Assembly (NCBI GenBank): GCA_037176845.1
Contig: JAYKXP010000101.1
Location: 62,001-126,000, forward strand
DNA length: 64,000 nucleotides
DNA from: Paramarasmius palmivorus
Taxonomy: Eukaryota; Basidiomycota; Agaricomycetes; Agaricales; Marasmiaceae
Direction of reading: 5' to 3'
A model generated the notes under the pieces. It did not search any database, was not told where the DNA came from, and saw only the letters and a list, made by a program, of their open reading frames with translations. Position numbers and translations under genes: made by a program. Shown here piece after piece: positions 1 to 12,681 of this stretch. Positions within the stretch are counted from its first letter, which is position 1, and the number at the start of each line of letters is the position of its first letter.

Positions 1-3000
1 CCATCAACAGACAGCCACAGCATGTAACGGCCTGGCTTACTGCTTGGACGAAGCTGAACACCGTCCCAGTAACGGTTTGTGTGCACTTTCACGTTACTGA
101 ACATGGAGGGAATCGCGGCTGCTGAGGTAGTCGAACCAGATCCGTCACGGCGAAGTTTCTATCGGGGCCGCAAAGCCTTAATCCACGCAGAGTAGTCGAT
201 ATATGGATTAGGTACAGGTTTCTTGAGTACCTCATCCTCTTCCGGCTCTGGTGTTGCCTGGCGAACGAATTTACGCTCAGTTGGCGCAAGGCGTATCCGG
301 CCGGTCTGTGACTCTTTCTCCGTATCTTCAATGTCTCGAATGTGCCCTTGACCTTGAGACGAATCTTGCTCGCCGGCAGGTTTGAAAAAGTCCGTGAGCT
401 TGTTTTGCTTGAACTTGTCGACCTGATTGGCTACACGCCTATGCAACCAATCCGGATGATGAATGCGAGGCACTGGGTTGGAGACCTTTTGCATCGCAGC
501 CGGAATGGTAATCAATTTCTGAATGACCGAGCCGAGACATTCAATGTAATAATTCTAATCCAGGATGGACCACAAGTCAAAGTCAACAAGACTGTTGTCC
601 TTCAATCACTTTCGTAGATATGTACGCTTTACCGACTCTTCTGCAGAGAATATGGCGACTGGAATGGCTCGTTCAGTGACGGGAGCACCGATCGGTTGAG
701 CAGAGATAATGAATTTGCAGGCAAGGCCTTTGTCCTTCAGCATCTGGTCACCAAGGAATTCTGCTGAACGGCAGGCTGTACTGGTGGAGGTGGACTTTTG
801 TCCGCCATATTCGGCTAATGTCTTCGACATGCTTCTGTTCTCTGCAATAAGCTCCACGTGTTCTTCGTCCTGGAGGTCGACTGCCTTGCTAAACAGAACA
901 TCGAGCCATTGATCGGCCACTTCGGCGACGGCGGCGTAACACTCTTCAGTTGTGCTACCAAGCAAGAACTTCTCGAAGAGTTGAGATTGGAAGATTTTGA
1001 TGAGCTGCAGCTCTCCATGACGCTTCATCTCGAAGCCTTTCAACTCGGCCAAGGATCCATCGTCATTGAAGACGGCGTATCGCTTCTTGAGCAACTTGTC
1101 TTCTCCCTTTGAGGAAGGAAGAATCGTGGCCTTGTATGGCCCATCGAGCTCGAGTTCTCGCTGTGCACCTTGTATAGGCCGGTTTCGGGGTCGAGATCGT
1201 GGTACTGGTGATTTGTGAACTGTGCGTGGACGAGATGGTTGAGTATGGTACATGGATAAGAAAACCCAATGGATTTGCCGTTCGAAAGTTTGAACTTGAA
1301 GTTTTCGGGGAACACTCCAGGAAGCATGCACCAAATACCGTCTGCATCCAACTCCAGGGGACGCCTAATCTGTTCAACCAGAGCACGTGCCATCTGAATG
1401 ATGGTAGCTCCAGTTAAATATGTAATTCCCGCCATCTCTATCGAATGCCATATCGAGCACCTTTGCGCATGACATATCCGTAGAAAGAGTTGAGGATGCA
1501 TTCGTGCGCGAGCTGGAGTGAATCATACAGCACAATCATCTTCTTCGCCTCATCAATTTCGGCAATGGAACGTCCTTCACTGATGACATTGTCGAGGTTC
1601 TTCTTCCACGTCTTGTGGAGTCCCTTGTAGTCGTAACGTCGGTGACGGAACGTGCGGACAGTGTCTACATAGAACGGATTCTCCCTTTGGCAGACGATAG
1701 ACTCACGTCTTTCGACCTTGGTATCTTTCGTCTTCTTGTAGACCTTCCTCGAGTAGTCCCCCAAACGTTTATGTAGCAGCGCAGTCTGCTCAGCAGGCGT
1801 AAGATCGGCATATCGTCGCTGAGGACCACCAGGCCGCTTCGCAGGGAACGTTTCCTGGTTTATGGCATGACGAATCATGTTGTACTCATCTCGATGAGCA
1901 GGGAAGAACTCTCATCTCCAAGCCCAATCCAAGCGACGATCACAAGTCTTCCCAGGACGGTTGTAATCACTGACGGCACAGACCGATTCGTCCACCATTG
2001 AGTCGGGTTGTAGACGATTGGACAACATGATGTTGGGATACATAGCTGCAACGTCCAAGTGTTAGATGAGTGGATTGTCGATTCGCTTGGGGCTGTCTCG
2101 GAGGGCTTCAAGGGCTGACTGAATTTCATCCTTCACTTCTTCGTAGTTAGTGACGTCGTCTAGGGAGGCCTTGGATTCCTCAACGATACAGAATGTCAGA
2201 GCAGCATCCAAATCATCTATCAACTACAAGGGATGATGGTAGTTAGCCGGAGACTCAAGTTCAATCTAGCACCTTACACACCTTCTGCACTACCGATGGA
2301 GTTATCTTGAACTCTGTAGGAATATCGCTTCGGAAGACGTCTGCTTCTAGAGCTTCCACGTGTCCACCAACGTAGGTTTCAGACGCGAGAAGGTGTCCCT
2401 CGTAGAAGTTGCCGTGTTCCTCTGCGTGCTTGTTCGGCATGATAATGTGGCCTCGATACGCTTCAACCTGGTGTGCGAGTTAGCCATGTCATTGAAGGAG
2501 AAGCGAAACACCAACCATGAGAAGAGTTTCACAAAGAGTGCCACTACCTTTCCGAAGCACTTCATCAGGACAGAGAGGAATGATGTTGCAAAGGGAGAAA
2601 ATGAAGGGGTGAACATATTTCATGTACAAGTAGTACGTCGCAACAGCATCGGATACAAAATATTGGGTGAGCACTTGGGGCTGTTTCTGCGCGTATCTAG
2701 TGGTTTGTCAGGAAAGAGTCTGAAACAGATACTGCAGCACTCACGGTGTCATGAGCTCTGGATCAAGTTCAATGGGATTGTACCCTAACTTGGCCGTCGC
2801 CTTGACTACCTTGAGGAAGATACGTCGTTTCACCCGCATGTTCTGCATTTGTATTCATCCTCCAAATCTTTGGTAAATCCAGTCTCGAAGAACATGTCGA
2901 TTCCGTTGGCTTTGGCGCGAGCATCCAAGAATGGAAAATCGAAGAAGTCCCCGTTGAATGTAGCCATGACGGTAGGCTTAACTTCCTGAATATGGGAGAA

Positions 3001-4271
3001 GAATCTCTTTATTGTTCCTGCTTGGAAAATGCTTTCAGAATACATGCTCCGAATGCTTCAACTAAGGAACGCACCTCATCTGACTCGTTGAAAACGATAA
3101 AAGGCCCTTCGTACCCCTCTTTTGGAGTGTACTCAAAGTCGTCAATATCCTCGCTGACAATCTCTCTATTCGTGATCAGGTAGCCCTGCCCATCCACCAT
3201 GTACGAAATCATCATGACCTGATCAGTGGCTTGGTCAGGGAACTTGAGCGGAGCTTTTGTCGTCTCTATATCATACGCCATGACCACCGGATCCGCACGT
3301 TTAACACGCTCAGGGAGATGCTTGAAGGCTGGTTGTCCTGCGGTAAACGAGACGGCGTATCACAGTCCTACACGGATCTCATTGTCGATAGCGACTCGCA
3401 GATAGTATGGGACGTCGTACTCGCCAATGTCGATGATGCCTTCTCGCGGATCTTCCCTTGAGCCCATCGCCCTACTGGATCCTCCTGTCCACCCAGATTC
3501 ACCGTCGATGGAGATGTTGATACTGGCACCACCGCCAGAAGTTACGTTGACAACTTCAGCATACGCGTCAACAGCATCTCGCTTGGCACTATTGGCTAAC
3601 GCCAGTGGAATTAAATCTCGCCTCACAGTAAGCAGATCGGCGATGTTACGGAAGCAGAGCTGGAGAAAGAGTCTACGATGACCCATGAGTTCCAGGTCTT
3701 CCTTCCTATCGCGTACAATTCTGAGAATGACACCTTCGTACTGCTTGTAGCCATTCTTCGATAGTATTTTCCATGCCAACCTAACGAAAGCATGAATTGA
3801 CATCCCAGAGCGTAACAGGCGACGCACCTTGCAAGCAATAAGGAAATAAGGCTCGTACACGTATGTCGCCTTGAACATTGACCCATCATCCTGAAGGAAA
3901 TAGTGGTCCACTGCCGACTTGCAGGCCAATCAGGATTTTTCATAGTCGTCTTCAAACCAAAAGACAAGTCAGACACCCTCTACATCACGAAACAAGAACG
4001 CACACACCAGATGCATATTAGCCAACCACCCCTCCCTGACGTGTCCCTCCTGTACCAGTCCGAACCCGAGCTTTTCATCAATCTCGTCATTCAGCTTGAT
4101 CCTCTCAAACTTTTCGGCGAGCTGTGTTCCGTGGTCCTCGCGTCTGGGTGCATTGGAAGTTTCTCCCCCCGATTTTTCTCCTCGTCCACGTCCACGAAAA
4201 CTGCCACGGTTTCCACCACGAAATCGAGTATTGCTTCCGCTCCTTAGATCAAAGCCACGACCTCGAGCCAT
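1..4271 (-). pseudogene. POL2: DNA polymerase epsilon catalytic subunit, 3'-truncated decayed copy
   Basis: This encodes the leading-strand replicative polymerase (family B, 3'-5' exonuclease plus polymerase). Reading leftwards from the ATG at 4271 come an RG-rich N-terminus, the conserved DEKLGFGLVQEGHVREGW, exonuclease motifs (YDIETT at about 3250, NGDFFDFPF at about 2950, [15 protein letters not shown] at about 2640) and polymerase motifs ([30 protein letters not shown]). The copy is dead. Trp codons are stops at 606-608 (TGA) and 555-557 (TAG), a Gly is TGA at 1912-1914, and the Tyr before motif A is TAA at 2062-2064. About 10 bp is missing near 1150, which shifts the frame after VHSEN. 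Two bp are inserted near 1450. The segment encoding VHMDCFRW is missing near 2820. The exon 1-2 junction near 3930 is shifted. A conserved zinc Cys reads Ser near 1966. The gene leaves the window after the exonuclease/polymerase half. The family is essential, so an intact copy is expected elsewhere. Confidence 0.9.
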
Positions 4272-4899
4272 GGGTGGTCTTTCTTATTGAAGAGAAATGA
4301 AGGAGAGTTAAGAGAAAAGTCTGTCGCGACGCGACTTGTCACGGCTCTGCTTGTCACGGCTCTGGGTTGCTCACCACCCATGGACCAGTACCTATGTGCT
4401 CGTGGGGCATCTCACATTGTATATCTATCAATTTCACATAAATGATTCATCTGTTTTGTGGTCGCAAGGATCCGTAAGAGAGCCTGTGGACGAACTATAC
4501 GACAAATATGCAGGTAAATAAAGAGTAAGAAGAAACGAGAGACACAACTTGGACCAAACCTGAGTGTACCTAATCGACCTCCATATCATCACAGTGCGGC
4601 TTGTGGAATTGCATGCACGGGACGTTTCATCGACAACCATGATATCCGGATCGAAGTTCGAAGTTGAACACAGAAAATGCTGAAGCGAGATCGTCAACCT
4701 CCATGCATATCGCCTTGGTGAGCGGCCACGAAGGTCGTTTGCGTTGAGATTTATTGTAGGCTAGACGGACTTGAGCACTGTATTCAATGTAATGCAGTGC
4801 AATCATCAGGACACATGCCGGTTCACCTCAACCTCAACAATGTCATACTCCTAGTTCATGACTGTAAGATTTCATTGCCATCAGATTCATAGTACACGT
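4272..4899. other. intergenic, with a 15-bp tandem repeat
   Basis: This spacer lies between the POL2 pseudogene start and the transportin stop. It holds two head-to-tail copies of CTTGTCACGGCTCTG at 4335-4349 and 4350-4364. I see no other feature; the short ORFs have no coding character. Confidence 0.6.
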
Positions 4900-7843
4900 T
4901 CATAGCTTTCGTAGTGATAGTTCCACCTGCAGATGCGGGGGAAGATTTTGGACTTGAAGTGCCCACTCCGCTTCGTCTCGTGTTTTACATTTCTGCAGAA
5001 GGTCTAGCAGCATGGGCTGGGTCTCGGGATTCTCCCAGGGAGTGCGGAAGAGTAGAGAACAAAACCAATATAGTCCCTGAAGACCAAGTCAGCTCAGTGG
5101 CTTTCAGATATCAGATAAACAACTGCAAGCTTACGTTCGTTATACCTCCCACATTGAGCGCCGCCACTCTCTGGAGTCCTTCGCATGCAAAGGTCTTAAA
5201 TTCGTCCATCGCAGCGATTTGCAGTGAATGAAACCACACCGGCGCTACTGCAGGAAGATACGGCACTACAATCGTAGGAAACACAAGGCCGATGTGTCCT
5301 AAGATAAGCGCAAGAGTTATCCGGAGTTGCTCTGGGCAGTGCTCGTCGGTGAGGAGTGACACGACGGGATCTATAGAATCTTCTAGAGTTCCTCTAAACT
5401 GACCAGCACATTGATCTGTTTTATAAGTCAGAGACAGAGAATCTGAGCACGGATAGAAGTACCTTCTCGGAGACCTAGTATCACTCCTCCGAATGCTCGA
5501 ACTTTGTGACATATCATATCGGTATTCTCCTTTGAGTCGAGATCAGATTTAACCTCGGAGATGATTTCTGAGAGGGACGTAGTGATGTGTGGGCGTAGCA
5601 TATCAAAACCATTCATCCCCATTTCCCCAAACAGTAAGTAGCCGGACCTCCGGACGGGTAGATGCGAATGGTGGAGGCATCTGAATACCATGTCCATCAG
5701 ATGGAACCCTCTGTTAATATTGTTGTAGAAGAACAAGAGAGATGGCCCAATACCACGAACGAGGCTTGTCAACGCACCCAGAGCACTGATCAGTAGATCG
5801 TTTTCAGATTCCCGAGAGATGCGGTAGTCCCGACGGGGCTCATTCAGCACCCTGTGCATGGCAGAAAGACAACACACCAAGACATCCCCTGCGTATGGGA
5901 GAAATGATGACCTGACTGTGGACACGAAATCGTCGAGACACTGGTGCCAACGGTATTTTAGTTTGCATGAACGGATTTTAATGAAAGGTCGCACCCTAAA
6001 TAGCGATGATAGTCTTGTATTCTCTACCAGTGTCAATTGGGTGCTGAGAAGTGGCACGATTCTCTCATTCAGAGAACTCTCCCCGACTTCATGGGCAAAG
6101 ATAGAGAGCAGCGTGTGTATCCTCCGTCTCGTATGAGTATCGAATGGTTCAACATACGCTGGTATAACAGTGTCCAGCAGCCGTGTAACATGTGAAGGGA
6201 GTCGTCTTGGGTTTGCTGGTGTCTGGAGCCCGCCAAGTAGGGAGATGGCAGCTTCCTTTACACACGTGTTCGTGTCCATGAGACCACAGAGAAACTAAGT
6301 CGTATGTGAGAACATCTATCAAGCTCGAGTTAAACAAAGACTCACATTATCTACGAAGGGCAGAAGTATCATCGATTTACGTGCATCGGGCGCATACGGT
6401 TTGACTATCCAATTAATCGCGGGTCGAAGAGCCCAATAGGCCGAGGACTGTACAGGAGGCTAGAATACTGTCAGAAACGAATACCAAGAGCGATGAGATG
6501 GGAATAGGAATACATCAGATCGTGAAAGCAAGTCTATCAAGTGCGGGATCAAAATGGGGAAGTCCGGAGTAACTGCTTCCAGGTGAACTGGTAAGTGGTC
6601 AGCAAATAGAATGATCGAGAAGTCGGGCCTCACCTCTGGCAATAGTTCCGACAACTATGATTGCCGTCTCGTTCTGCTTCCGATCTTGACTAGTTAATCG
6701 GAGTTGTAATGCAGGGCGGAGGAATGACATGAGCTGTGGGGCAAATTTGGTAGCCAGGGCTTTCAGGGAGTCGGTGGCGGCTTTCCTTGTGGTGTCGCTT
6801 GCCGGGTGATCTTGACCTTCACACCCATCTGTCATCGAGTCAGTATAGAGCATTCGGAATCAGACGATAACGGATTTTCACCTAAAATAATAGGCACAAT
6901 CTCGTGCATCATAGGGACTAAGGTGATGGCAAGGCCATCAAGACGCGCGGCGCAGCCGATAAACTTCATTACTGCTTCCTTTATGTGACGATTTGCTCGT
7001 GTTGCAAAATTCACCACACAAGCTACAATATTGGGTGTCACCTTCGATGGGAATGTCTCTATCAGACGCACAAATGCATGACAGACACTTTGGCGCACAG
7101 CGATAGTCTCGTCGGGGCTGAGGGCCCAGAGGTGGGCAATAAAGTCCTCGACATTCAAAGAAACGTTCCCCAAAAAGCACGAAAGAGTCAGAACTGCAAG
7201 TACGCGAAACTGGGGCAGCAGATTAAAGGTGAACTTGAAAAGCTTGCGGAGCAAGGAATGACAGAGTTCTTCATCCAGAGCCATTGCTTCCTTGGTACAG
7301 AGGTTGTACAAGGTGAACAACGAAGTCTATAACAAGCTGTTAACACGTCGACTAGCGCACGAAGCACAGAATTTACCTCTTGCATTTCGACTGTTTCCTC
7401 TAAGATACCCACAATGGTCAAGAAACCGTCTCGCCAATTATGAAGCTGGACAGCAGTAAATACAGCCACGACCGCCTGGCCTGCGATATCTCTGATGCTC
7501 CTCTTTGGATCTCTAAGGGCTTGGAGGAGTAAATTTCGCACATATGTGGCGGTAGCGAAAGAAGACTCAGCGGTCATCAGCTTGGCATGCCTTTCCAGCA
7601 ACTCTCCTGCCAATAACCGCACTTGGTCTTGTAGACCACGCTCACACAAGGCTGTGGCGAGGTAGGCTAGAATATGAGGCTCTTGCTCGATGTGATCTTG
7701 TTGAGCAATCTAGGACAATATTAGAGTCAAAATCAGAAGGAACAATGGGTGTGCACCTGACTCAGAGTTGTGGTAATCTCCTTGAGACGAGTTAGATGGA
7801 GTAAGGGGTGGATTTCCATGGATGAGGAGACCAAGTCAAACAT
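4900..7843 (-). CDS. KAP104: transportin-like karyopherin-beta (nuclear import receptor)
   Basis: This is a HEAT-repeat import receptor. Members of the family carry PY-NLS cargo such as hnRNP proteins into the nucleus and release it on RanGTP. The ATG at 7843 (MFDLVSSSMEIHPLL) has an in-frame stop just upstream. At least eight exons joined through 45-75 bp introns keep one open frame to a TGA at 4900-4902 (protein end ...LQVELSLRKL). Order and spacing follow transportin: helices matching the HEAT 5-8 region (VEDFIAHLWAL, ETIAVRQSVCHAFVRL), then PILIPHLIDLLSRS, SFLPYAGDVL, DLLISALGALTSLVRGIG, and GHIGLVFPTIVVPYLP near the C-terminus. The acidic H8 loop expected between HEAT repeats is reduced to a stretch around DGCEGQDHPASD. 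No stops or shifts were found in the chain. It could instead be a diverged importin-beta, but the C-terminal third fits transportin better. Confidence 0.75.
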
Positions 7844-8690
7844 TGAGCTCTAAGAAATATTGGTTCGTGTAGAAAAGGCGCAGTGGAAGTCCAATGAGTG
7901 GGCTTGCGAAAAACACATGGACCACTTCCGCCTTAGGAACATGGTGCTTGTGGGAAATACCTGATCGTAATTTACAACCTCGACAACCCCACAGTCCATG
8001 TCGGAACCTGATACGACTCATGAAAGACGATGTGTTGATACAATGATGGTGAAACACTCGCCTGAAGATGTAATATAACTCGCTTTGCATGGCAGAATAA
8101 GGAGCCGATACGCGTAAGGTCAAAAATTTTCAGCTTCCGAGGTGACGGTTCCCCAGCAAATGAATTTGAAAGGAAGGCATGGGTGAACGTTAGGTTCTGG
8201 GCTCATTCACACGCGACAAGGACATGAATTCGGATCTTTGCGTGATATTGAGTTGTCTTCGAGAAGCCAGCGTTTCTTATCAGTACTAATAATACCCTCT
8301 CGGACCTCGGTAGGTAAAAAGCAGTATTTTATGGACCTCGGCATTACCTACATAGAGCCCTGAACAAAAGCGATGCCAGGAAGCACTTCGCCGTAAAAAT
8401 TTAAACGAGGTGAGATTACATAAAGAAGAAGGTGTGGAATAATCCTTTCGTAAGATCTGCTTCCGAGTCCTTCCCTCCGTTTGGGCAAACATTACGATCA
8501 ATCAGTCAAATTACCGATGATAGATAGAACACGATGACCTCAAAGCACAACGGACCTGTCTAGGAATACCTTGTTACACACTCACCTTTTTGAGTATAGG
8601 ATTCACAACAGGAAATCAGTCTCATCGACCGACTCCAATACGGGTATATTTATATAGTGAGCTTTTGTTTGACTTAGCAGCGACTTGCCC
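7844..8690. other. intergenic with TATA-like box before the next gene
   Basis: No convincing coding exon is seen here. TATATTTATATAG at 8645-8657 lies about 34 bp before the ATG at 8691 and could be its core promoter. Confidence 0.4.
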
Positions 8691-9711
8691 ATGAACAGAA
8701 CTCACACGTCAACTCTTTCGGTATCAGGCATACCGCTTTCCATAACCTTCCCCTCACCAGAGGGTGATTTTTTGTTCTCTGCATACGTTGCAGAGCATGT
8801 CGCTTGCTCCCAGGGGCTGATCGCGCTGATCAGCGAGGACATATTCAGGGATTTTGTAGACAAGGTAGGACTCTCTCAGAGTCAGAGAGAATTCGTTCTA
8901 ATATCTCGACTGCAGACTGGTGACACGCGGTCTCCTTCTCAGTGGAGAAGCAGGTACCGCGCGCATCTACTCGCATTCCACAAGCTGATTCGCCACCACC
9001 AATATCTCCGAGCGACTGTACGTGACGAACTTTGTATGTCAGTCACCATGAAGACGTTTAAACGCCGCCAACGTCTGCTTGAGCTTGGTGAATCAATCAA
9101 GACCCTGGCTCAATACCTTGTCATTCAAATACACATGAAGCCCCGGCTTTCGTATGGATCATTAGAGCTCTACAAATGCTTTGTCAAGGAGGTGTGTACT
9201 CCAATAGGAACGAATTCAAGGAAACTTCTCACTGTTTGCTTTAGGGAGGTGCTTTGGCTAAATCGCTTACTGCGCATGGATGGCGATCACGATTCGTCAG
9301 GTACCAACCAATGGTCATGCATTTCATCAACCAGTATACCCATGCTCCGGAGGATCGTGCACCATCCCAGCTCACTATAAATCCTCTACTGTTGGAGGGA
9401 AAGCCCTATCAACATCGCACCTCACGTATAGATCGGAGGCGTTCCAGAGCTGATTTAACCTTATTAGCGCGTTATATGGCACAGCAAACTCTCGATAAAA
9501 AACAGAATCCTGGTGAGAGCGTGCAGATGTTCCAAGATTTTTTTCGGCAGGTAAAGTTCGAGTTCCACATCTCTTTCTTAGTCTATTGAATCATCAGGTT
9601 AATAGGCTGGCCCGGACGCCCGTGTGGTTACTGTTGAGTCTTGGAGAAGGTACTACACTTGAAACCGCGCGTCCATGGAAGTGCTTATCGAACAGTACTT
9701 GGAAGAGATGA
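8691..9711 (+). CDS. hypothetical protein, three exons
   Basis: The ATG at 8691 gives MNRTHTSTLSVSG. Exon 1 runs to about 9190 and ends KCFVKE, with a GTGTGT donor. Exon 2 (GGALAKSLTAHGWRSRFVR...) ends DFFRQ near 9549. Exon 3 (VNRLARTPVWLLLSLGEG...) ends at TGA 9709-9711. Both introns have TTTAG or CAG acceptors and keep the frame, which supports a real gene. The N-terminus is mixed polar, the middle is rich in Arg and Lys (FKRRQRLLELGESIKTL), and no membrane segment is visible. I do not recognise a domain. Confidence 0.5.
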
Positions 9712-10256
9712 TAGAATATTCAGTATTAGATGCTGTAGATGTAGTGCCTCTTGTATAGAGATGAATCTGGGTTTCGCAGGAACATATTCCATCTCAATAG
9801 TTAGTAACGTCTTAAGCTTGACTAGCGACTGATCGTCATCTCTGGTTCGTCGATCTCTAAATCAGATGGAACTTGACCTGGTACCGAATCTATTTGGGCA
9901 TCTTGCAAGCTTCGTCGTCGACTGTCACAGTTTACTGCCAGCGTTGCTTGGAACTTGAAGCTTGAAGCTTAAATAGGCCAAATTTCTTCACCGACGCCGT
10001 CTTTTTTCCCCATTGCATTCCTGCATCACCAAGCCTTTTCTTCCAACCCAAAGAACCCCGTTCAGCGATGCTGGAGTGTGACAAGCCTTACTGGCTCGGT
10101 TCAGAACAGAGGTCGAGGAGATCAGGCCCACCGCCTCTGAAACGCCAATTCAACCTGTTCTGCTCGTACTAATGGTGTTAGGACACGCGTATAATTCCGG
10201 AGAAATTCATGCACATGTTTGTTCATCGGAGTATGGATACATTGCATCTATAGTAG
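9712..10256. other. intergenic between convergent genes
   Basis: No gene is seen. There is a short CTTGAAG-type tandem near 9953-9972. Confidence 0.4.
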
Positions 10257-11312
10257 CTAGAGCTTCAGCTTCGTGTACTCAGCATCCTTGGGCCAGAATT
10301 TATCCCACCACTGGTCCACATCTACCTGACTCAGCTGTGGGGGAATATCCACTCCTTGAACCTCGGCTATCGCTTCGGCGATCTTCCTCATGCCATAGCA
10401 TGGGGCTGGACGAATCGCGACGGGAGAACGACACAATGGACAACTATACGGCGGCTCTGGTATAGATTCTAGCACATCAACGACTTCATGGGCCAGTTTG
10501 CATTGGGCCAATTTTGCCTGCTGAGTTAGGTTGAGGGTGTAGCCGATGGTACGACACTTGGAATCGTAAGTAGGGTGTTTAAGTTTGAAATTATCCAGAG
10601 TTGCTTGGAACCAACGCAACAGACAATCCGGGCAGAAGTGGTGTCCGCACCCGACGCTGTGAGGTTATAAATGATCACCGATCATGCAAATATCGTCTAA
10701 AGGCTTACTTACCCCCATGGTATCCACATATGAAGCTCGCAAATTTGACACTGAAAGATTCCCTGTAGTCAACGTTCAAAAAGAGAGTAGTGAACGTTGC
10801 GAACAGTACTCACTATGAGCTTGTTTTGGTAGATTTCCTTCTCGGCCTCTAGCGTATTGCATCGGTCGACTAGGGCTTGTGCAATCAAACCGAGATTGGC
10901 CCTTTCCTCTTCCAAAGCCTGTAACTGCAATCTGGTCCCGGCAGCTTCTTCACTAGACTTTGTGCACTGAAATTGCAAGGCTCTCATGTCTCCTTTCATT
11001 CTTCCCTCTGCCTCCTGCCTTTGGATTTGCAAGTCACTGAAAGTTCTCTGAGCATCGGTCAGCTTTTGAGCCAGAGAAGCATTGGTCTAATGAATATCAA
11101 AGGCATCAGGGTTCGAGCTTCATCGAAGATAACATTACGCGTACCGACTTGAGATTCTCAACCTCTTTGATCAGCTCCGCTTCAGTACCGCAAGTATTCT
11201 GAGTCTCCTCCTCAGAGTCGGAGAGTTCTATAACGCCGAGAAAACGCCGAGGCCTTGAGATTGCCACGCCGGGAGTGGAGGAGGGTTCCAAATTGTGTTT
11301 GGGTCTGGACAT
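10257..11312 (-). CDS. coiled-coil RING-finger protein (putative E3 ubiquitin ligase)
   Basis: Start ATG at 11312 (MSRPKHNLEPSSTPG). The N-terminus is acidic and Ser-rich (ELSDSEEE). A long coiled coil follows (from about KEVENLKS through LQALEEERANLGLI to NTLEAEKEIYQNKL). Next comes a C3HC4 RING split by an intron: CQICELHMWIPWG, then VGCGHHFCPDCLLRWF, and after an insert YSCPLCRSP. The last exon ends WWDKFWPKDAEYTKLKL at 10257. Four exons join in frame with canonical introns. RING fingers of this form recruit E2 enzymes, and the coiled coil suggests a dimer. The target is unknown. The domain call is firm; the ligase role is inferred. Confidence 0.8.
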
Positions 11313-11898
11313 CTGGAGGAAAGATGAGAGAAGAAGGCAAGGGAATGAAAATGGAGGATTTTGTGATATCATAAATGTCTGCGTTTCCTCAGAGCATCAT
11401 CCTAACACTTGGGCAGGAACTCTAGATTTTCGCGATCAAAGCGCCAGGATCGCGAAAACAACATGCAAGCCCACTTGAGTTGGATGTTCTCACGACAAGT
11501 TCTATATATAGTAAGCGGCAGAGTGACTATGTAACTACCGCTCTGCTGGTTTGGCTCGTGATATAGATGCTGGTTTCGTGGATGATAATGGCCAGCTAAG
11601 GAAGGAGAGGTCTTGATTAACGATTACTTGTCAAATCGAGATTTGTGGTATCTAATACTTGACTGGATTCAGGTTTGGGCTAGACATAATTTATAGGACA
11701 CGCGTACGAGGTATCAACGTACACTGTTCTCCGTGTCTATGTCAGCCTCACACCAGCTTCCATTATCTACCATTGTCAGTCTTTGTCGTGCCCTCCATAC
11801 AATTCCGACTCACCATAACACAGAGGTGGGGTATTCTTTACCTCGCTAGTGGTAAGGTCAGAGTATCTCGCCGCCCTACAGTCCAAGAGGACAATAAT

Positions 11899-12393
11899 AT
11901 GACCTGCGGTTCGGTGATGATTGCCGTCATGGCTGGAAAAAGTGCGTTTCCGACATTTTCATTCCGCATCCTTTCTCACAATGCATTAGAGTGGATTTTT
12001 GCCCAAGGAATGCATGGTAGTAGCATAGAGGAATTGATCGTGATGCCAGACGGATTTGGAATGTTTGACTGTGTATGGATGCTATCTATCCGCTCAGACA
12101 AATACTCATTGACGAGTCTCCAGCACCACAACTCATACCGTGCCTCGCAGAAGTGTATTGTTGCCGATATGCACGGGCAAAACCGACCCGTGAAACGCAA
12201 ACTTTTTCTCTCTTTTCATAACGTTGCAGATTTTATGACTTTCAAAGCCAGTTTAGAATCACCCATGGAACGATATGTGCCCCTCGGAGACAATCGTTCG
12301 GAGGCTCTCGGTAATACAGCGGGCTGGAAGAGTGTACTATTATTTTTTGAAGAAGCTGTCGCGGCGACTCCCCTCAAATTATGTGTAGTATAG
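11899..12393 (+). CDS. possible small hypothetical protein
   Basis: This is a single open frame from ATG 11899 (MTCGSVMIAVMAGKS) to a stop at 12393, about 164 residues. The frame stays open further upstream, but without an ATG. It contains FPTFSFRILSHNALEWIF and KRKLFLSFHNVADFMTF. No domain is recognised and no intron is needed. It ends 40 bp before a dispersed repeat, so it may be part of a mobile segment. Support is weak. Confidence 0.3.
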   Translation: MTCGSVMIAVMAGKSAFPTFSFRILSHNALEWIFAQGMHGSSIEELIVMPDGFGMFDCVWMLSIRSDKYSLTSLQHHNSYRASQKCIVADMHGQNRPVKRKLFLSFHNVADFMTFKASLESPMERYVPLGDNRSEALGNTAGWKSVLLFFEEAVAATPLKLCVV

Positions 12394-12434
12394 TAGGATG
12401 ATACACTACATATTTTGAATTTCTCGTCTTCAAC

Positions 12435-12635
12435 GTTCAACCATATAACGCGAGTGAATATCTGGAGCGTTGCCATAAAGTGTTGCATCAAGATCAAGTG
12501 ATTTCTCGGCTGTTCTCAGCTTCAATCGATGGCATTATCATGATGTAATTCACCCTAATTCACCCTAATTCACCCTAATTCATCCTAATTCATCCTATCA
12601 CGGCCATTCCCGCCATAACAAGGACTGAACGCTTC
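12435..12635 (+). repeat. dispersed repeat with CACCCTAATT minisatellite, copy 1
   Basis: About 200 bp here matches the reverse complement of 41166-41363 along most of its length, from GTTCAACCAT to AAGGACTGAACGCTTC. Inside lies a run of 10-bp units (CACCCTAATT, CATCCTAATT) at 12547-12597. The number of each unit type differs between the two copies. No coding content. Confidence 0.85.
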
Positions 12636-12681
12636 AAATCGCGTCAAGAATCGTTACAAAAGTATCATGGTATTCTGGTAT

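Noticed and set aside
12547..12597. Interstitial telomere repeat
   Set aside because: The unit is 10 bp (CACCCTAATT), not 6 bp; CCCTAA is only a substring, and the array is part of a dispersed repeat.
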